Below are positions 48,026 through 56,662 of a DNA stretch of 64,000 bases, piece after piece. Made by a program: the position numbers and the translations under genes. The stretch is from positions 9,274,501 through 9,338,500 of the forward strand of contig NZ_JAMZEB010000002.1 in NCBI RefSeq assembly GCF_024172165.1, read 5' to 3'. The stretch's first letter is position 1. Each line of letters opens with the position of its first letter. The notes beneath the pieces are model-generated. The model was given only the letters and a program-made list of their open reading frames with translations. It had not been told where the DNA came from and ran no database searches. This stretch comes from Nonomuraea thailandensis. Lineage in GTDB: Bacteria; Actinomycetota; Actinomycetes; Streptosporangiales; Streptosporangiaceae.

Positions 48026-48883
48026 TTACTTCCCCCGGGCCTTCGCCGGCACGTTCACCTTGACGAGCAGGTTCCCCGCCGTGTCGACGATCTCGAACCT
48101 GGCGATCTGCTTCAGGCCGAGCTCCGTACGGAAGCGGAAGATCTTCCCGGTCTCGTAGTCCGCGCGCCGCACGACCCAGCTGTCCGAGCGCTCCTGCCGG
48201 CCGTCCACGCCGACCACGACGACCAGGCAGTCGGTGCCCACCGGCACCCCGGTGACCTGCACGCCGAGCTCGGAGCCCGTGGCCGCCTGCCGGACGAGCA
48301 CGGTGGCGTAGTAATCGGCGGCCTTGTTCTCGCCGGGGAACGCGACCTCGTCCGCCCTGGCCGGCCTTGAGCTGGCCTGGATCCGGGGGGCCGGGCTCGC
48401 GGAGGGCTCCACGGCGCTCCGGGCGTCCTCGGCGGCGCTCTGCGACGCTCGCGGGGAGCTCTGGGGCACGGCCTTCTCCGCGGAGCTCTGGTCCCGCATG
48501 ACCTCGGGGCCCTGCGACGCGGCCGGGGCCTGCGCCGCCGTCGACCCGCCTCCCGAGCCGGTCTGGACCGCCGTCCACACCGTGCCGCCCACCACCAGCA
48601 CCGCAGCCGCCGCGACCAGGGACATCAGGGCGCGGCCGCGCCTGGTCCGCTTGACGCGGTCGTTCAGCAGCCGGTCGAGCACCTGGCGCGGCGGGCTGGC
48701 CACCAGCTCCACGTCGCGCTCCGACACCTTGCCCAGGAACGCGCCGACGCCCTCCAGCTCCAGCAGCTCGGCGCCGCACGCCTCGCAGGTCGCCAGGTGG
48801 TGGTCGATCTCCGCCGCCTCTTCCGGATCGAGCGCCCCCAGGGCGTGCGCGCCCAGCGAGATCCGGACCTCCTCACACGTCAT
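48026..48883 (-). CDS. zinc-binding anti-sigma factor, membrane-anchored
   Basis: A 285-residue regulator of the adjacent ECF sigma factor. The N-terminal anti-sigma domain has the zf-HC2/ZAS motif HHLATCEACG (HxxxCxxC) after MTCEEVRISLGAHALGAL. One membrane helix (LMSLVAAAAVLVVGGTVW) near residues 87-104 is followed by a Ser/Ala/Pro linker and an exported beta domain with two cystine-free strands. The layout and gene order match the SigL-RslA pair. Its ATG overlaps the sigma stop as TGATG. Confidence 0.9.
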   Translation of the reverse strand: MTCEEVRISLGAHALGALDPEEAAEIDHHLATCEACGAELLELEGVGAFLGKVSERDVELVASPPRQVLDRLLNDRVKRTRRGRALMSLVAAAAVLVVGGTVWTAVQTGSGGGSTAAQAPAASQGPEVMRDQSSAEKAVPQSSPRASQSAAEDARSAVEPSASPAPRIQASSRPARADEVAFPGENKAADYYATVLVRQAATGSELGVQVTGVPVGTDCLVVVVGVDGRQERSDSWVVRRADYETGKIFRFRTELGLKQIARFEIVDTAGNLLVKVNVPAKARGK

Positions 48884-49440
48884 CACGGTGCCAGCCCCCG
48901 TTCCTCGAGCGCCAGCTTGAGGGCGCGCAACGCGTAGTACGTGCGGGACTTCACCGTGCCCGGCGGTATGCCCAGCGTCGCCGACGCCTCCTTCACCGAT
49001 CGCCCCCGGTAGTAGACCTCCAGCAGCACCTCGCGGTGCTCGGCGCGCAGCGCGGCCAGCGCCTCGGCCACGGCCCACGACTCGACCGCGCGCTCCAGCT
49101 CGTCATCGGCCGGCAGGACCGCCAGCGCCTCGTCGCCGGTCTCCGGCGGCCTGGCCTTCTTGGCGCGGTGCTGGTCCACGACGAGATTACGGGCCACCGT
49201 GAACAGCCACGCGCGGATCGGCCTGCCGGACATCGCCTCGGGATGCCGCCAGGCCCGCAACAGCGTCTCCTGCACGACGTCCTCGGCCCGCCCGGAGTCG
49301 CCGGTCAGTCGCAGAACGTAACCGTAGAGGGGCCCGGCATGCTCGTCGAAGAGGGTCTTCACGAGTTCCTCGTCGGCGGTCCCGGCTGCACTCACGCCCT
49401 CATCACGTACGACGGGAGCGAGCGGTTCAATCTCATCCAC
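48883..49440 (-). CDS. ECF sigma factor of a SigL-like system
   Basis: A 185-residue sigma-70 ECF protein: region 2 LFDEHAGPLYGYVLRLTGDSGRAEDVVQETLLRAWRH, AWLFTVARNLVVDQHR, and region 4 REVLLEVYYRGRSVKEASATLGIPPGTVKSRTYYALRAL. It is the partner of the overlapping anti-sigma gene. Its start codon lies within the last 8 nt of the DUF2993 gene upstream, so the three genes probably form one operon. An envelope or oxidative signal is plausible from relatives. Confidence 0.92.
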   Translation of the reverse strand: MDEIEPLAPVVRDEGVSAAGTADEELVKTLFDEHAGPLYGYVLRLTGDSGRAEDVVQETLLRAWRHPEAMSGRPIRAWLFTVARNLVVDQHRAKKARPPETGDEALAVLPADDELERAVESWAVAEALAALRAEHREVLLEVYYRGRSVKEASATLGIPPGTVKSRTYYALRALKLALEERGLAP

Positions 49441-50098
49441 GAATCGGCACGTCAGACGCCTCGGCCGAGAACTCCAGGCCCTCGGCCACGCTCTTGACCC
49501 CGGTCACCTTCACGTCGAAGGGCAGCTTGCCCTGGAAGGGGATGGTGTAGGAGACGAGCTGGGCGACCTGGTCGGGCACGCCCTCGATCTTCTCCGCCTG
49601 GATCTTGATGCCCCCGTCGGCGAGCTCGACCCGCATCTCGGCGTTGAACCGCACCTTGTTCACCCCCATCGTGACCTCGCCCGACGCGGTGAGCCGCCGC
49701 CCGTTGCCGCCGATCTTGACGCCTTGGGGGGCGTACTTGTCGATCGTGGCCCTGGTGAGGGTGCCGCTGACGGTCACGCGGCCGGCCCGGATGTCAGGTC
49801 TGTTCTGGATGATGTCGGACAGGGGGGCCGTCACGTCGTAGGCGGCGCCCCGCAGGTTCTTGACCGGCACGTCGCCGTACGTGAACGTGCCGAGATTGAA
49901 CCGTACCTCCGGATAGCGCCCGGAGACGGCCTGAGTGAGAAATGGGATGCCCTCAATTGTCACGGTCGGCGTGCCGGAGAGGTCGGCCGTCGCCGCGATG
50001 CGGTTCGCCAGATCACGCTCGACGCCGGCCACCGCGACCCGATCGACGGCCACCAGGAGAATGACGAGCACGATCAGAAAGACGAGCAGCTTGCGCAT
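49433..50098 (-). CDS. DUF2993 (LmeA-like) lipid-binding protein
   Basis: A 221-residue exported protein with an N-terminal hydrophobic signal or anchor (KLLVFLIVLVILLVAVDRV) and a repeating beta fold (IEGIPFLTQAVSGRYPEVRFNL) of the DUF2993 family. The mycobacterial member LmeA binds phosphoinositides in the periplasm and aids lipomannan maturation. Its 3' end overlaps the sigma gene by 8 nt, suggesting that an envelope function is linked to that sigma factor. Confidence 0.86.
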   Translation of the reverse strand: MRKLLVFLIVLVILLVAVDRVAVAGVERDLANRIAATADLSGTPTVTIEGIPFLTQAVSGRYPEVRFNLGTFTYGDVPVKNLRGAAYDVTAPLSDIIQNRPDIRAGRVTVSGTLTRATIDKYAPQGVKIGGNGRRLTASGEVTMGVNKVRFNAEMRVELADGGIKIQAEKIEGVPDQVAQLVSYTIPFQGKLPFDVKVTGVKSVAEGLEFSAEASDVPIRG

Positions 50099-50182
50099 GG
50101 AGCTCCCTGTCTCGAGCGGGGGGTCAAGAGACTACCGACTGGCATCCTCATTCCCCCGCGAAGCGCCCATTCACCTGACCGC

Positions 50183-50434
50183 TCACCCGCCGGCGAAGGG
50201 GGGCAGCACCTCGACGGTCGCGCCCTCGCCGAGGACCACCTCGCCGTGGGGGCGCTTGCCCACCGGGGAGCCGTCCACGAGGAAGGAGCATCGTCGCACG
50301 ACCCGTGCCAGCTCTGACCGATTTTGTGTGATTTTCGTCATGAGTTCACCAAGAGTGACCGCTTCGAACGGTTCCTCGGCCACTCCTGCCGCTTCCTTCG
50401 CAGCCGCCCAATAACGTACTTTTCCCGTGGCCAT
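50183..50434 (-). CDS. MoaD/ThiS-family sulfur-carrier protein
   Basis: An 83-residue ubiquitin-like sulfur carrier ending in PPFAGG, whose terminal Gly-Gly is thiocarboxylated. It reads VRYWAAAKEAAGVAEEPFEA at the N-terminus, typical of MoaD. GAGG precedes the ATG. Molybdopterin synthesis is likely, but no MoaE or MoeB gene is nearby, so ThiS-like or thiocarboxylate roles remain possible. It is divergent from glnR. Confidence 0.88.
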   Translation of the reverse strand: MATGKVRYWAAAKEAAGVAEEPFEAVTLGELMTKITQNRSELARVVRRCSFLVDGSPVGKRPHGEVVLGEGATVEVLPPFAGG

Positions 50435-50610
50435 GCCGTGCCTCACAATCCTTTCCACACTATTGTGCGCCGCCCTTAACCAGCTTGTTCCAGGAGACGC
50501 GCTGTTCACCTGCTGGACGCGCAATGGACGCGACTTACTCGTGGGATATCCTCGCCTACAGGACCTGGGCGACGTAGCCCCCGGGTCCTTGCGTGTTTGA
50601 GGAGGCCGTA

Positions 50611-51303
50611 ATGAGCAACCTGCTCCTGCTGACCAACGCCCTCGAGCCGTCCGCCGAGGTGCTACCGGCGCTGGGGTTGCTGCTCCACTCGGTCCGTGTC
50701 GCCCCGGCGGAGGCGTCCGCCCTCATCGACACCCCACCCGCCGACGCCGTCATCGTGGACGCGCGCAAGGAGCTCGTGCAGGCCAAGAGCCTGTGCCGGT
50801 TGATCCGCACCACCGGCATCGACTGCCCCCTCCTGGTGATCGTGACCGAGGGCGGGCTGGCGGCGATGACCGCCGAGTGGGGCGTGGACGACGTGCTGCT
50901 CGACAGCGCCGGGCCGGCCGAGGTGGAGGCACGGCTGCGCATGGCCACCGGCCGCATCTCGCAGGCCGCGGCGGAGGACGTGCCCGACGAGATCCGCAGC
51001 GGCGACCTGTCGATCGACGAGGCCACCTACACCGCGCGGCTGCGCGGGCGCGTGCTCGACCTCACGTTCAAGGAGTTCGAGCTGCTGAAGTACCTCGCCC
51101 AGCACCCCGGCAGGGTCTTCACCCGCGCCCAGCTCCTCCAGGAGGTCTGGGGCTACGACTACTTCGGCGGCACCAGGACGGTCGACGTGCACGTGCGGCG
51201 GCTGCGCGCCAAGCTCGGCACGGAGTACGAGTCGCTGATCGGCACGGTGCGCAACGTCGGCTACCGTTTCGTGCCCGACCGCGCCGACGCCGCCAACGTC
51301 TGA
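50611..51303 (+). CDS. glnR: nitrogen regulator GlnR (OmpR-type orphan response regulator)
   Basis: A 230-residue regulator of nitrogen metabolism genes. The receiver domain begins MSNLLLLTNALEPSAEVLPA, closely matching GlnR, and lacks the normal acidic phosphorylation pocket. The winged helix contains LDLTFKEFELLKYLAQHPGRV, RAQLLQEVWGYDYFGGTRT and the DNA-contacting DVHVRRLRAKLG, identical to the GlnR type. GAGGAGG precedes the ATG. No sensor kinase is adjacent, as expected for the orphan. Confidence 0.95.
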   Translation: MSNLLLLTNALEPSAEVLPALGLLLHSVRVAPAEASALIDTPPADAVIVDARKELVQAKSLCRLIRTTGIDCPLLVIVTEGGLAAMTAEWGVDDVLLDSAGPAEVEARLRMATGRISQAAAEDVPDEIRSGDLSIDEATYTARLRGRVLDLTFKEFELLKYLAQHPGRVFTRAQLLQEVWGYDYFGGTRTVDVHVRRLRAKLGTEYESLIGTVRNVGYRFVPDRADAANV

Positions 51304-51426
51304 ACCCCGGGCGGCTCATTGACAGCGGGTTCCCGCTGCGCTCCACTGATGTGACAAGTCGTCGTACACACTGTTTCGCGTCTGTCATGTCGAGGACACC
51401 GCCGTCCTGAAAGGGGTGGTGTCCGG

Positions 51427-54400
51427 GTGAGTCTGTTCAGATCGCTGGTCGACGAGGGCGCCCGCGCACGCGTCTACCACCGCAACGAGATGATGTGCTC
51501 GCCGCAGCGGGCCGACCACAACGTCTACCTGATCGACTCGGGCTACGCCCGCGAGTACGCCCCGGCGGGCGGGCGCGAGGCCCTGCACGACCTGCGGGGC
51601 GCCGGCGACCTGGTCGGCGAGCTGGCCTTCTGGAGCCCCGCCGACCGGGTCAGGGTCGACGCGCTGACCGAGGTGCGCGTCTGGCCCATCGACCTGCGCC
51701 GGCTGCGCGAGCACGCCTCCGCCGGCCCGGCCGTGGCGACCGCGCTGGTGCAGGAGCTGTTCGCCAGGAACGTGGCCGCGCGCCGGCACGAGGCGCTGGC
51801 CCGCGCCCCCGTCGCCGCCCGGCTGGCCGTGTGGCTGCTGCACCTGGACGAGCGTTACGGGCTGGGCTCCGACCAGGCGCCGCCGCTGACCATGGAGACG
51901 CTGGCCGGCCTGGTGGGCAGCTCAGCCGACGTGGTGCAACGCCAGATCACCCAGTGGACCCAGCGGGGCTGGCTGGTACGGCTGCGCTACCGGCGCTTGC
52001 GCATCGCCGACCCGTCCGCGCTGCGTGGCGCCGCCGGGAGCTGGGAGCACCTGTCGGCCCCGTGGGCGGGACAGGTGACGCCGTTCCTGATCCGCCCGGC
52101 CGGGCCGTCCGGGCCCCTGCCGGTGGGCGAGGTGCCCAAGCCGCGCCAGCTCCCCGCCGACATGCCGGACTTCATCGGGCGGCAGCAGAGTCTGGACCTG
52201 CTCACCGCCTGGCTGGAGCGGCCCAGGCGGACGAACACGATGGTCGTGCAGGGCCTGCCCGGCGTGGGGAAGACCGCGCTGGTGACGCACTGGGGCCACC
52301 TGCACGCCGACCGGTTCCCCGACGGGCAGATCGTCATCGACCTGCGCGGGCAGTCGCCGAGCCAGCCGCCGATGAGCACCATCGAGGCCCTGGGGCAGAT
52401 CCTGCGCTCGCTCGGCATCGGCGAACCCGCCTCCGACGAGGCCGAGCTGATGCTGCTCTACCGCAGCAGGATCGCCGGGCGCAGGCTGCTGCTCATCCTC
52501 GACAACGCCGCCGACCCCGCGCAGGTGCGGGCGCTGCTGCCGGGCAGCAAGGACTGCGTGGTGCTGGTCACCAGCAGGACGCGGATGGCGCCGCTGCGCG
52601 CCACCGGGCACGCCGACCTGATGGATCTGCTGGTGCTCGACCCGGGCAACGCGGTGGCGCTGCTGGTCGCGGTGCTCGGCGAGGGCTCGCCGCGGGCCGC
52701 CGACCGCGACGCGCTGGCCGAGCTGGCGCGGGTGTGCTCCTACCACCCGTTCGCGTTGCGGATCTCGGCGGCCAAACTGGCCGAGAACCCCGGGCTCAGC
52801 GTGCAGTCCCGGGCCCAGGAGCTGCGCCGGCCCGACCGGCGGCTGGTGGGCGATCCCGAGGAGGCGTTCACGCAGGCGCTCAACCTGGCGTACGAGTCGC
52901 TGAGCCCGGCGCAGCGGCGGGCGTTCCGGCACGTCGGGCTGCTGCCGGGGCGCGACTTCACGCCCGAGGTGCTGGCGGCGGCGCTGGGCGTGCCGGTGAC
53001 CGAGGCGGTGGTCGCGGTGGAGGGGCTGCACCGGGCGTACCTGGTGGAGCCGCTGCCCGGGCCGCGCTACCGGGTGCACGACCTGGTCAAGCGGCTGGCC
53101 AGGGAGCTGGGCAGGCACGCGGAGGCGGGGGTGCGGGAGGCCAGGGCGCGGCTGCTCGACCACTACCTGGCCGTGGCGACCGACCCGGGGACGCCGCGCG
53201 AGTGGTTCGAGGCCGAGCGGCGCTCGCTGGTCTCGGCCGTGCGGCTGGCCGGGGAGAGCGGCGCGCACGGCATGGCCTGGCGGCTGGCCGAGGCCGTGTT
53301 CGAGCCGTTCAGGCGGCTGCGGTTCTACGAGAACAACCTGGAGGTGCAGCAGGGCGGGCTCACCTCGGCGATGCAGGTGAGCAACCGGCGGGCCATCGCG
53401 CTCATGCGCAGCCGCCTGGGCTCGCTCCACCGCGACATCGGGCCCTCCACGCTGGCGGCCAGGCTGATCGGCGAGGCGCTGGCGGACTTCGCCGAGCTCG
53501 GCGACCGCGAGGGCCAGGCGCGGGCGCTGAACGAGCTGGCCGAGGTGCACGGCATCGCCGGCAACAGCGAGGACGCGCTGCGCTACGCCGGTGAGGCGCT
53601 GGAGCTCCACCGGGCGATCGACGACCAGGCGGGGGTGGCGAGCTGCCTGCACACGCTGTCGCGGCTGCACCTGTCGCAGGAGCGGTACGAGCTGGCCCTG
53701 CACCACGCCGGCCAGGCCCTCGACGTGCGCGAGGAGCTCGGCGACCGGCGCGGCACCGCGCAGAGCCTGATCATCCTGGCCACCGTGCAGCGCAACCTGG
53801 GCGAGCCGAACGCCGCGCTGTCGGAGGGCCTGGAGGCGCTGTCGATCTGCCACGAGCTCGGCGACGAGCACGCCGAGGCCGAGACGCTGCTGTGCCTGGC
53901 CGAGATCTACGACCTGCTCAGGCTCCCGCAGGACGCCCGGCGCGACGCCGAGCGGGCGCTGGCCGGCTACACCGCGACCGGCGACCAGTACGGCTGCGGC
54001 CGGGCCCTGTGCGCGCTCGGCCGCATCGCGCGCAACGGCTCCCGCTACGACGAGGCGCTGTCCTGCTACGAGCAGGCCCTGACCGTGCAGGTCGAGCTCC
54101 ACCACGAGCAGGGCAAGGCCGAGACGCTCGGCGACATCGGGCTGGTGCACTGGCGGCTGTCGGACTACCTGCGGGCCGACGAGTACCTGAGCCAGGCGCT
54201 GGCGATCAGCCGGGTGATCCGCGACGGGCCCATCGAGGCCCGCATGCTGAACCGGCTGGCGCGGGTGCGGCGGCGGCAGGGGCGGCCGCAGGTGGCCTTC
54301 GTGTACGCGCTCGAAGCCCTGGACATCGTGCAGGGGCTGGGGAACCGGCGGGTCGAGGCCGACGTGCAGGAGACGCTGACGTACACGTACCTGTCGCTGG

Positions 54401-54900
54401 GGCAGCCCAAGGCGGCGCTGCGGGCGGCCAGGTCGGCGCTGGCGATCAGGGAGGAGCTGCGCGACAACCGGGGCAGCGCGCTGCTGTCGATGGCGCAGGC
54501 GCTGCTCGCGGCCGGCCGGTCGGCGCAGGCGCTGGAGCCCGCCAGGGAGGCGGTGGAGCTGCAGCACGAGACCGGCACCCGCGACCGGTGGGGGGCGGCG
54601 CTCACCACGCTCGCCCTGGTGCTGCTGGACCTGGACAGGGTGGACGAGGCCGTGGTGTACGCCCGGCAGGCCAGGGACGTGCACAGCGAGTGCGGGACCC
54701 GGCGGGACCTCGGGTGCGCGCTGCGGGCGCTGGGCCTGACCTCGGCCCGGCTCGGGCACCGGTGGGCCGCCGTCTCCCATCTCCGCGAGGCGGTGCGGAC
54801 CCTGGAGGAGGTCGGCGACGTCTTCGAGGCGAAGCAGGTGGCGGAGGAACTCCGGCTTCTCCACGAAATGCCGACAAAAGTCGTGAAATCTCAGGCCTGA
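51427..54900 (+). CDS. Crp-type DNA-binding domain fused to NB-ARC (STAND) ATPase and TPR repeats
   Basis: A 1157-residue regulator. Residues 1-115 form a cyclic-nucleotide-binding-like beta roll (VYLIDSGYAREY, DLVGELAFWSPADRVRVDAL) and residues 130-200 a Crp winged helix (MGETL-like TMETLAGLVGSSADVVQRQI). Residues 245-560 are an NB-ARC ATPase: Walker A GLPGVGKT at 276-283, Walker B LLLILDN at 354-360. From about 620 to the end are many TPR units. STAND proteins work as ATP-driven switches, and actinomycete regulators more often carry a SARP-type DNA-binding domain, so a Crp head is notable. GTG start behind AAAGGGG. Confidence 0.88.
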   Translation: MSLFRSLVDEGARARVYHRNEMMCSPQRADHNVYLIDSGYAREYAPAGGREALHDLRGAGDLVGELAFWSPADRVRVDALTEVRVWPIDLRRLREHASAGPAVATALVQELFARNVAARRHEALARAPVAARLAVWLLHLDERYGLGSDQAPPLTMETLAGLVGSSADVVQRQITQWTQRGWLVRLRYRRLRIADPSALRGAAGSWEHLSAPWAGQVTPFLIRPAGPSGPLPVGEVPKPRQLPADMPDFIGRQQSLDLLTAWLERPRRTNTMVVQGLPGVGKTALVTHWGHLHADRFPDGQIVIDLRGQSPSQPPMSTIEALGQILRSLGIGEPASDEAELMLLYRSRIAGRRLLLILDNAADPAQVRALLPGSKDCVVLVTSRTRMAPLRATGHADLMDLLVLDPGNAVALLVAVLGEGSPRAADRDALAELARVCSYHPFALRISAAKLAENPGLSVQSRAQELRRPDRRLVGDPEEAFTQALNLAYESLSPAQRRAFRHVGLLPGRDFTPEVLAAALGVPVTEAVVAVEGLHRAYLVEPLPGPRYRVHDLVKRLARELGRHAEAGVREARARLLDHYLAVATDPGTPREWFEAERRSLVSAVRLAGESGAHGMAWRLAEAVFEPFRRLRFYENNLEVQQGGLTSAMQVSNRRAIALMRSRLGSLHRDIGPSTLAARLIGEALADFAELGDREGQARALNELAEVHGIAGNSEDALRYAGEALELHRAIDDQAGVASCLHTLSRLHLSQERYELALHHAGQALDVREELGDRRGTAQSLIILATVQRNLGEPNAALSEGLEALSICHELGDEHAEAETLLCLAEIYDLLRLPQDARRDAERALAGYTATGDQYGCGRALCALGRIARNGSRYDEALSCYEQALTVQVELHHEQGKAETLGDIGLVHWRLSDYLRADEYLSQALAISRVIRDGPIEARMLNRLARVRRRQGRPQVAFVYALEALDIVQGLGNRRVEADVQETLTYTYLSLGQPKAALRAARSALAIREELRDNRGSALLSMAQALLAAGRSAQALEPAREAVELQHETGTRDRWGAALTTLALVLLDLDRVDEAVVYARQARDVHSECGTRRDLGCALRALGLTSARLGHRWAAVSHLREAVRTLEEVGDVFEAKQVAEELRLLHEMPTKVVKSQA

Positions 54901-54929
54901 GGTCGCAGATCTTCTCCGGACACTCCCGT

Positions 54930-54947
54930 TAGCTGGTGACCCAGCTA
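54930..54947. promoter_or_regulatory. palindrome TAGCTGG-N4-CCAGCTA
   Basis: Perfect 7-bp arms between the Crp-STAND gene and the next small membrane-protein gene. It could be an operator for the Crp-STAND protein or a weak terminator. Confidence 0.4.
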
Positions 54948-54967
54948 CTCCAACGGAGGTGATCCGG

Positions 54968-55336
54968 ATGCTCAAGAACCATCTGCGTCGAGACCTTCAG
55001 TGGCTCAAGCGACAGGCGCGCAAGGACAGACGGATCACCGTCGGGCTGCTCGCCGGACTGCTGGGCGCCTGGGTCCACCAGCTTCCCGCCGCTGCGGAGA
55101 CCTCCGCCTCGCCGCTGCTGCTGGCGATCTCGGCCGCGCTCGTCATGGGGTCGGGGACCGCGTGGCTGCTGGCGGCGTACTTCGTCTCCCGCAGCCTGCG
55201 GGTGCGGCGGGAACCGGCGGAGGAGCTGCGGTGGATCGCACGGATCAGCCGCGGGAAGGAGTGGGCGTTCTGCTCGCTGAGCGCCTACGTGGCCTGGCAC
55301 CTGCTGCACTTCGTGACGGCGCTGCTGCTGGGCTGA
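54968..55336 (+). CDS. small membrane protein of unknown function
   Basis: A 122-residue protein with three hydrophobic segments (about 25-40, 50-75 and 100-120) separated by basic loops. GGAGGTGATCC, a full Shine-Dalgarno match, precedes the ATG at 54968, so it should be translated strongly; a GTG three codons upstream is less likely. It lies 67 nt after the Crp-STAND gene on the same strand, which hints at joint control. No family recognised. Confidence 0.65.
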   Translation: MLKNHLRRDLQWLKRQARKDRRITVGLLAGLLGAWVHQLPAAAETSASPLLLAISAALVMGSGTAWLLAAYFVSRSLRVRREPAEELRWIARISRGKEWAFCSLSAYVAWHLLHFVTALLLG

Positions 55337-55360
55337 CGGGGCCGGCGGCGGGGTTTCACC

Positions 55361-56056
55361 TCAGGAATGGGGCCGGGGTGACACCCCGCCGTCTCCGTCC
55401 AGGGCGGCGATCTCCAGCGAGCGGACGCGGATGCCGCGGCCGGTGTGCAGGAACTGGACGATCTCCGCCGTGCGCAGCTCGGCCGTGCCGAAGTCGGTCT
55501 CCGCGTGGGTGTCGCACCATCCGACGAGGTCGCGGGCGTTCGCCAGCGGGGCGGCGAAGTGCACGAGGCTGACGTACCAGAGGTCGCGGACACGGCCCTG
55601 CTCCAGGTCCCTGACGCCGCGCGACTCCAGTGCGCAGGCGAAGCGCTTGCGGACGGTGGCCAGCGTGTCGTCCCGCGGGTGCGCCCCCACCAGGACGCCG
55701 CCCCGGTGCGGGCTCACCCCGGCCAGGCGCACCTCCGCCGGAGGCAGCCCGTCCACCGCCTCCGCCAGCGCGGCTCCGTACGCGCGGCGCAGCGGGTCGT
55801 CCTCGGGGATGTGCGTGCGGTACGGCTCCAGCGTCCTGAGCGTGACGTGCAAGGTCGGGCCGCCGTGCACCCAGTGGCCGGGGGCGTCGACGGTGGCGGC
55901 CAGCTCCGTCATCCGGTCCACGATCTCACCCTCGGGGCGGAACGCGGCCGCGGCTCCCCAGCGCATGGCGCCTTCCACCATGGGGACGTCGTGGGTGGCC
56001 TCGCCGGCCAGCAGGGCGGCGCGTCCCCTGGCTCGAAACTCGCCGAAGTCGGACAT
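55361..56056 (-). CDS. 2H-phosphoesterase-like protein (2'-5' RNA ligase superfamily)
   Basis: A 231-residue protein whose first catalytic motif is clear: HVT in PTLHVTLRTLEPYR (HxT). The second half reads WYVSLVHFAAPL, where an HxT/S motif is expected but only a single His is seen, so the second motif is degenerate. Superfamily members open cyclic phosphodiesters or 2'-5' linked nucleotides. The ligand is unknown. It is preceded by no strong ribosome site. Confidence 0.6.
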   Translation of the reverse strand: MSDFGEFRARGRAALLAGEATHDVPMVEGAMRWGAAAAFRPEGEIVDRMTELAATVDAPGHWVHGGPTLHVTLRTLEPYRTHIPEDDPLRRAYGAALAEAVDGLPPAEVRLAGVSPHRGGVLVGAHPRDDTLATVRKRFACALESRGVRDLEQGRVRDLWYVSLVHFAAPLANARDLVGWCDTHAETDFGTAELRTAEIVQFLHTGRGIRVRSLEIAALDGDGGVSPRPHS

Positions 56057-56140
56057 CCGTGCAGTATGCCAGGATCAACGCCCCGCGGCGGGGCGTGGTC
56101 ACCCGCGCGTGGAGGTGTGCGGCTCATGGGGTGAGCGGCG

Positions 56141-56659
56141 TCAGGGGCCGTCGCTGATGAGCGCGAGAAGGGCGGGCACCCAGTGGTCGCCGTAGCGTTC
56201 GCGCAGGTCGGGGCGGCGCCAGTCGGCGCCGGTCACGCGGCCGCGGCAGAGCGGGGTGGCGCAGCGGCAGTCGAGCACGAAGCCGGGGTCGGCGGTGCTC
56301 GTGGCGTAGTCGCTGGTCACCTCCTCGCCGGGGCCGAGGTCGCGGCGGGCCGCGAGGGTGTAGGGGCCGGTCCACCACAGGTTCGGGTCGCAGCTGTGGT
56401 TGGCCTTGCCGATCGGGCTGTCAGGGGGCAGGACCAGGTGCAGGTCGGCGGTCACGGTGATGGTGTCGACGTAGGGGACGCCGGGGTCGGCGAAGAGGGC
56501 CTGGAGGTGGTCGAAGGTGACCAGGCGCCCGCCCAGGCGGGAGACGACGGCGCCGGCAGGGATGGCCGCCGTGGCGAACAGGCCCTGACCCGCGATGGGC
56601 GAGGGGCGGACCTCAAGAGCGGGGTGGAGCCGGCAGTGAGGCTCCGGGACTTCCGGCAT
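56141..56659 (-). CDS. SET-domain protein (putative protein lysine methyltransferase)
   Basis: A 172-residue bacterial SET protein. The key pseudoknot motif NHSCDPN and the EEVTSDYA strand are present, and a post-SET-like cysteine pattern (CRCATPLCRG) closes the protein. An N-terminal GQGLFATAAIPAGAVV matches the SET-N strand. SET enzymes transfer methyl from SAM to lysines of proteins; the bacterial substrate is unknown. It sits 3 nt downstream of the FUSC gene on the same strand. Confidence 0.88.
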   Translation of the reverse strand: MPEVPEPHCRLHPALEVRPSPIAGQGLFATAAIPAGAVVSRLGGRLVTFDHLQALFADPGVPYVDTITVTADLHLVLPPDSPIGKANHSCDPNLWWTGPYTLAARRDLGPGEEVTSDYATSTADPGFVLDCRCATPLCRGRVTGADWRRPDLRERYGDHWVPALLALISDGP

Positions 56660-56662
56660 CCG

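Noticed and set aside
51922..54975. 1017-residue minus-strand frame
   Set aside because: Antisense of the Crp-STAND gene with Arg/Gln/Val bias and no domain.
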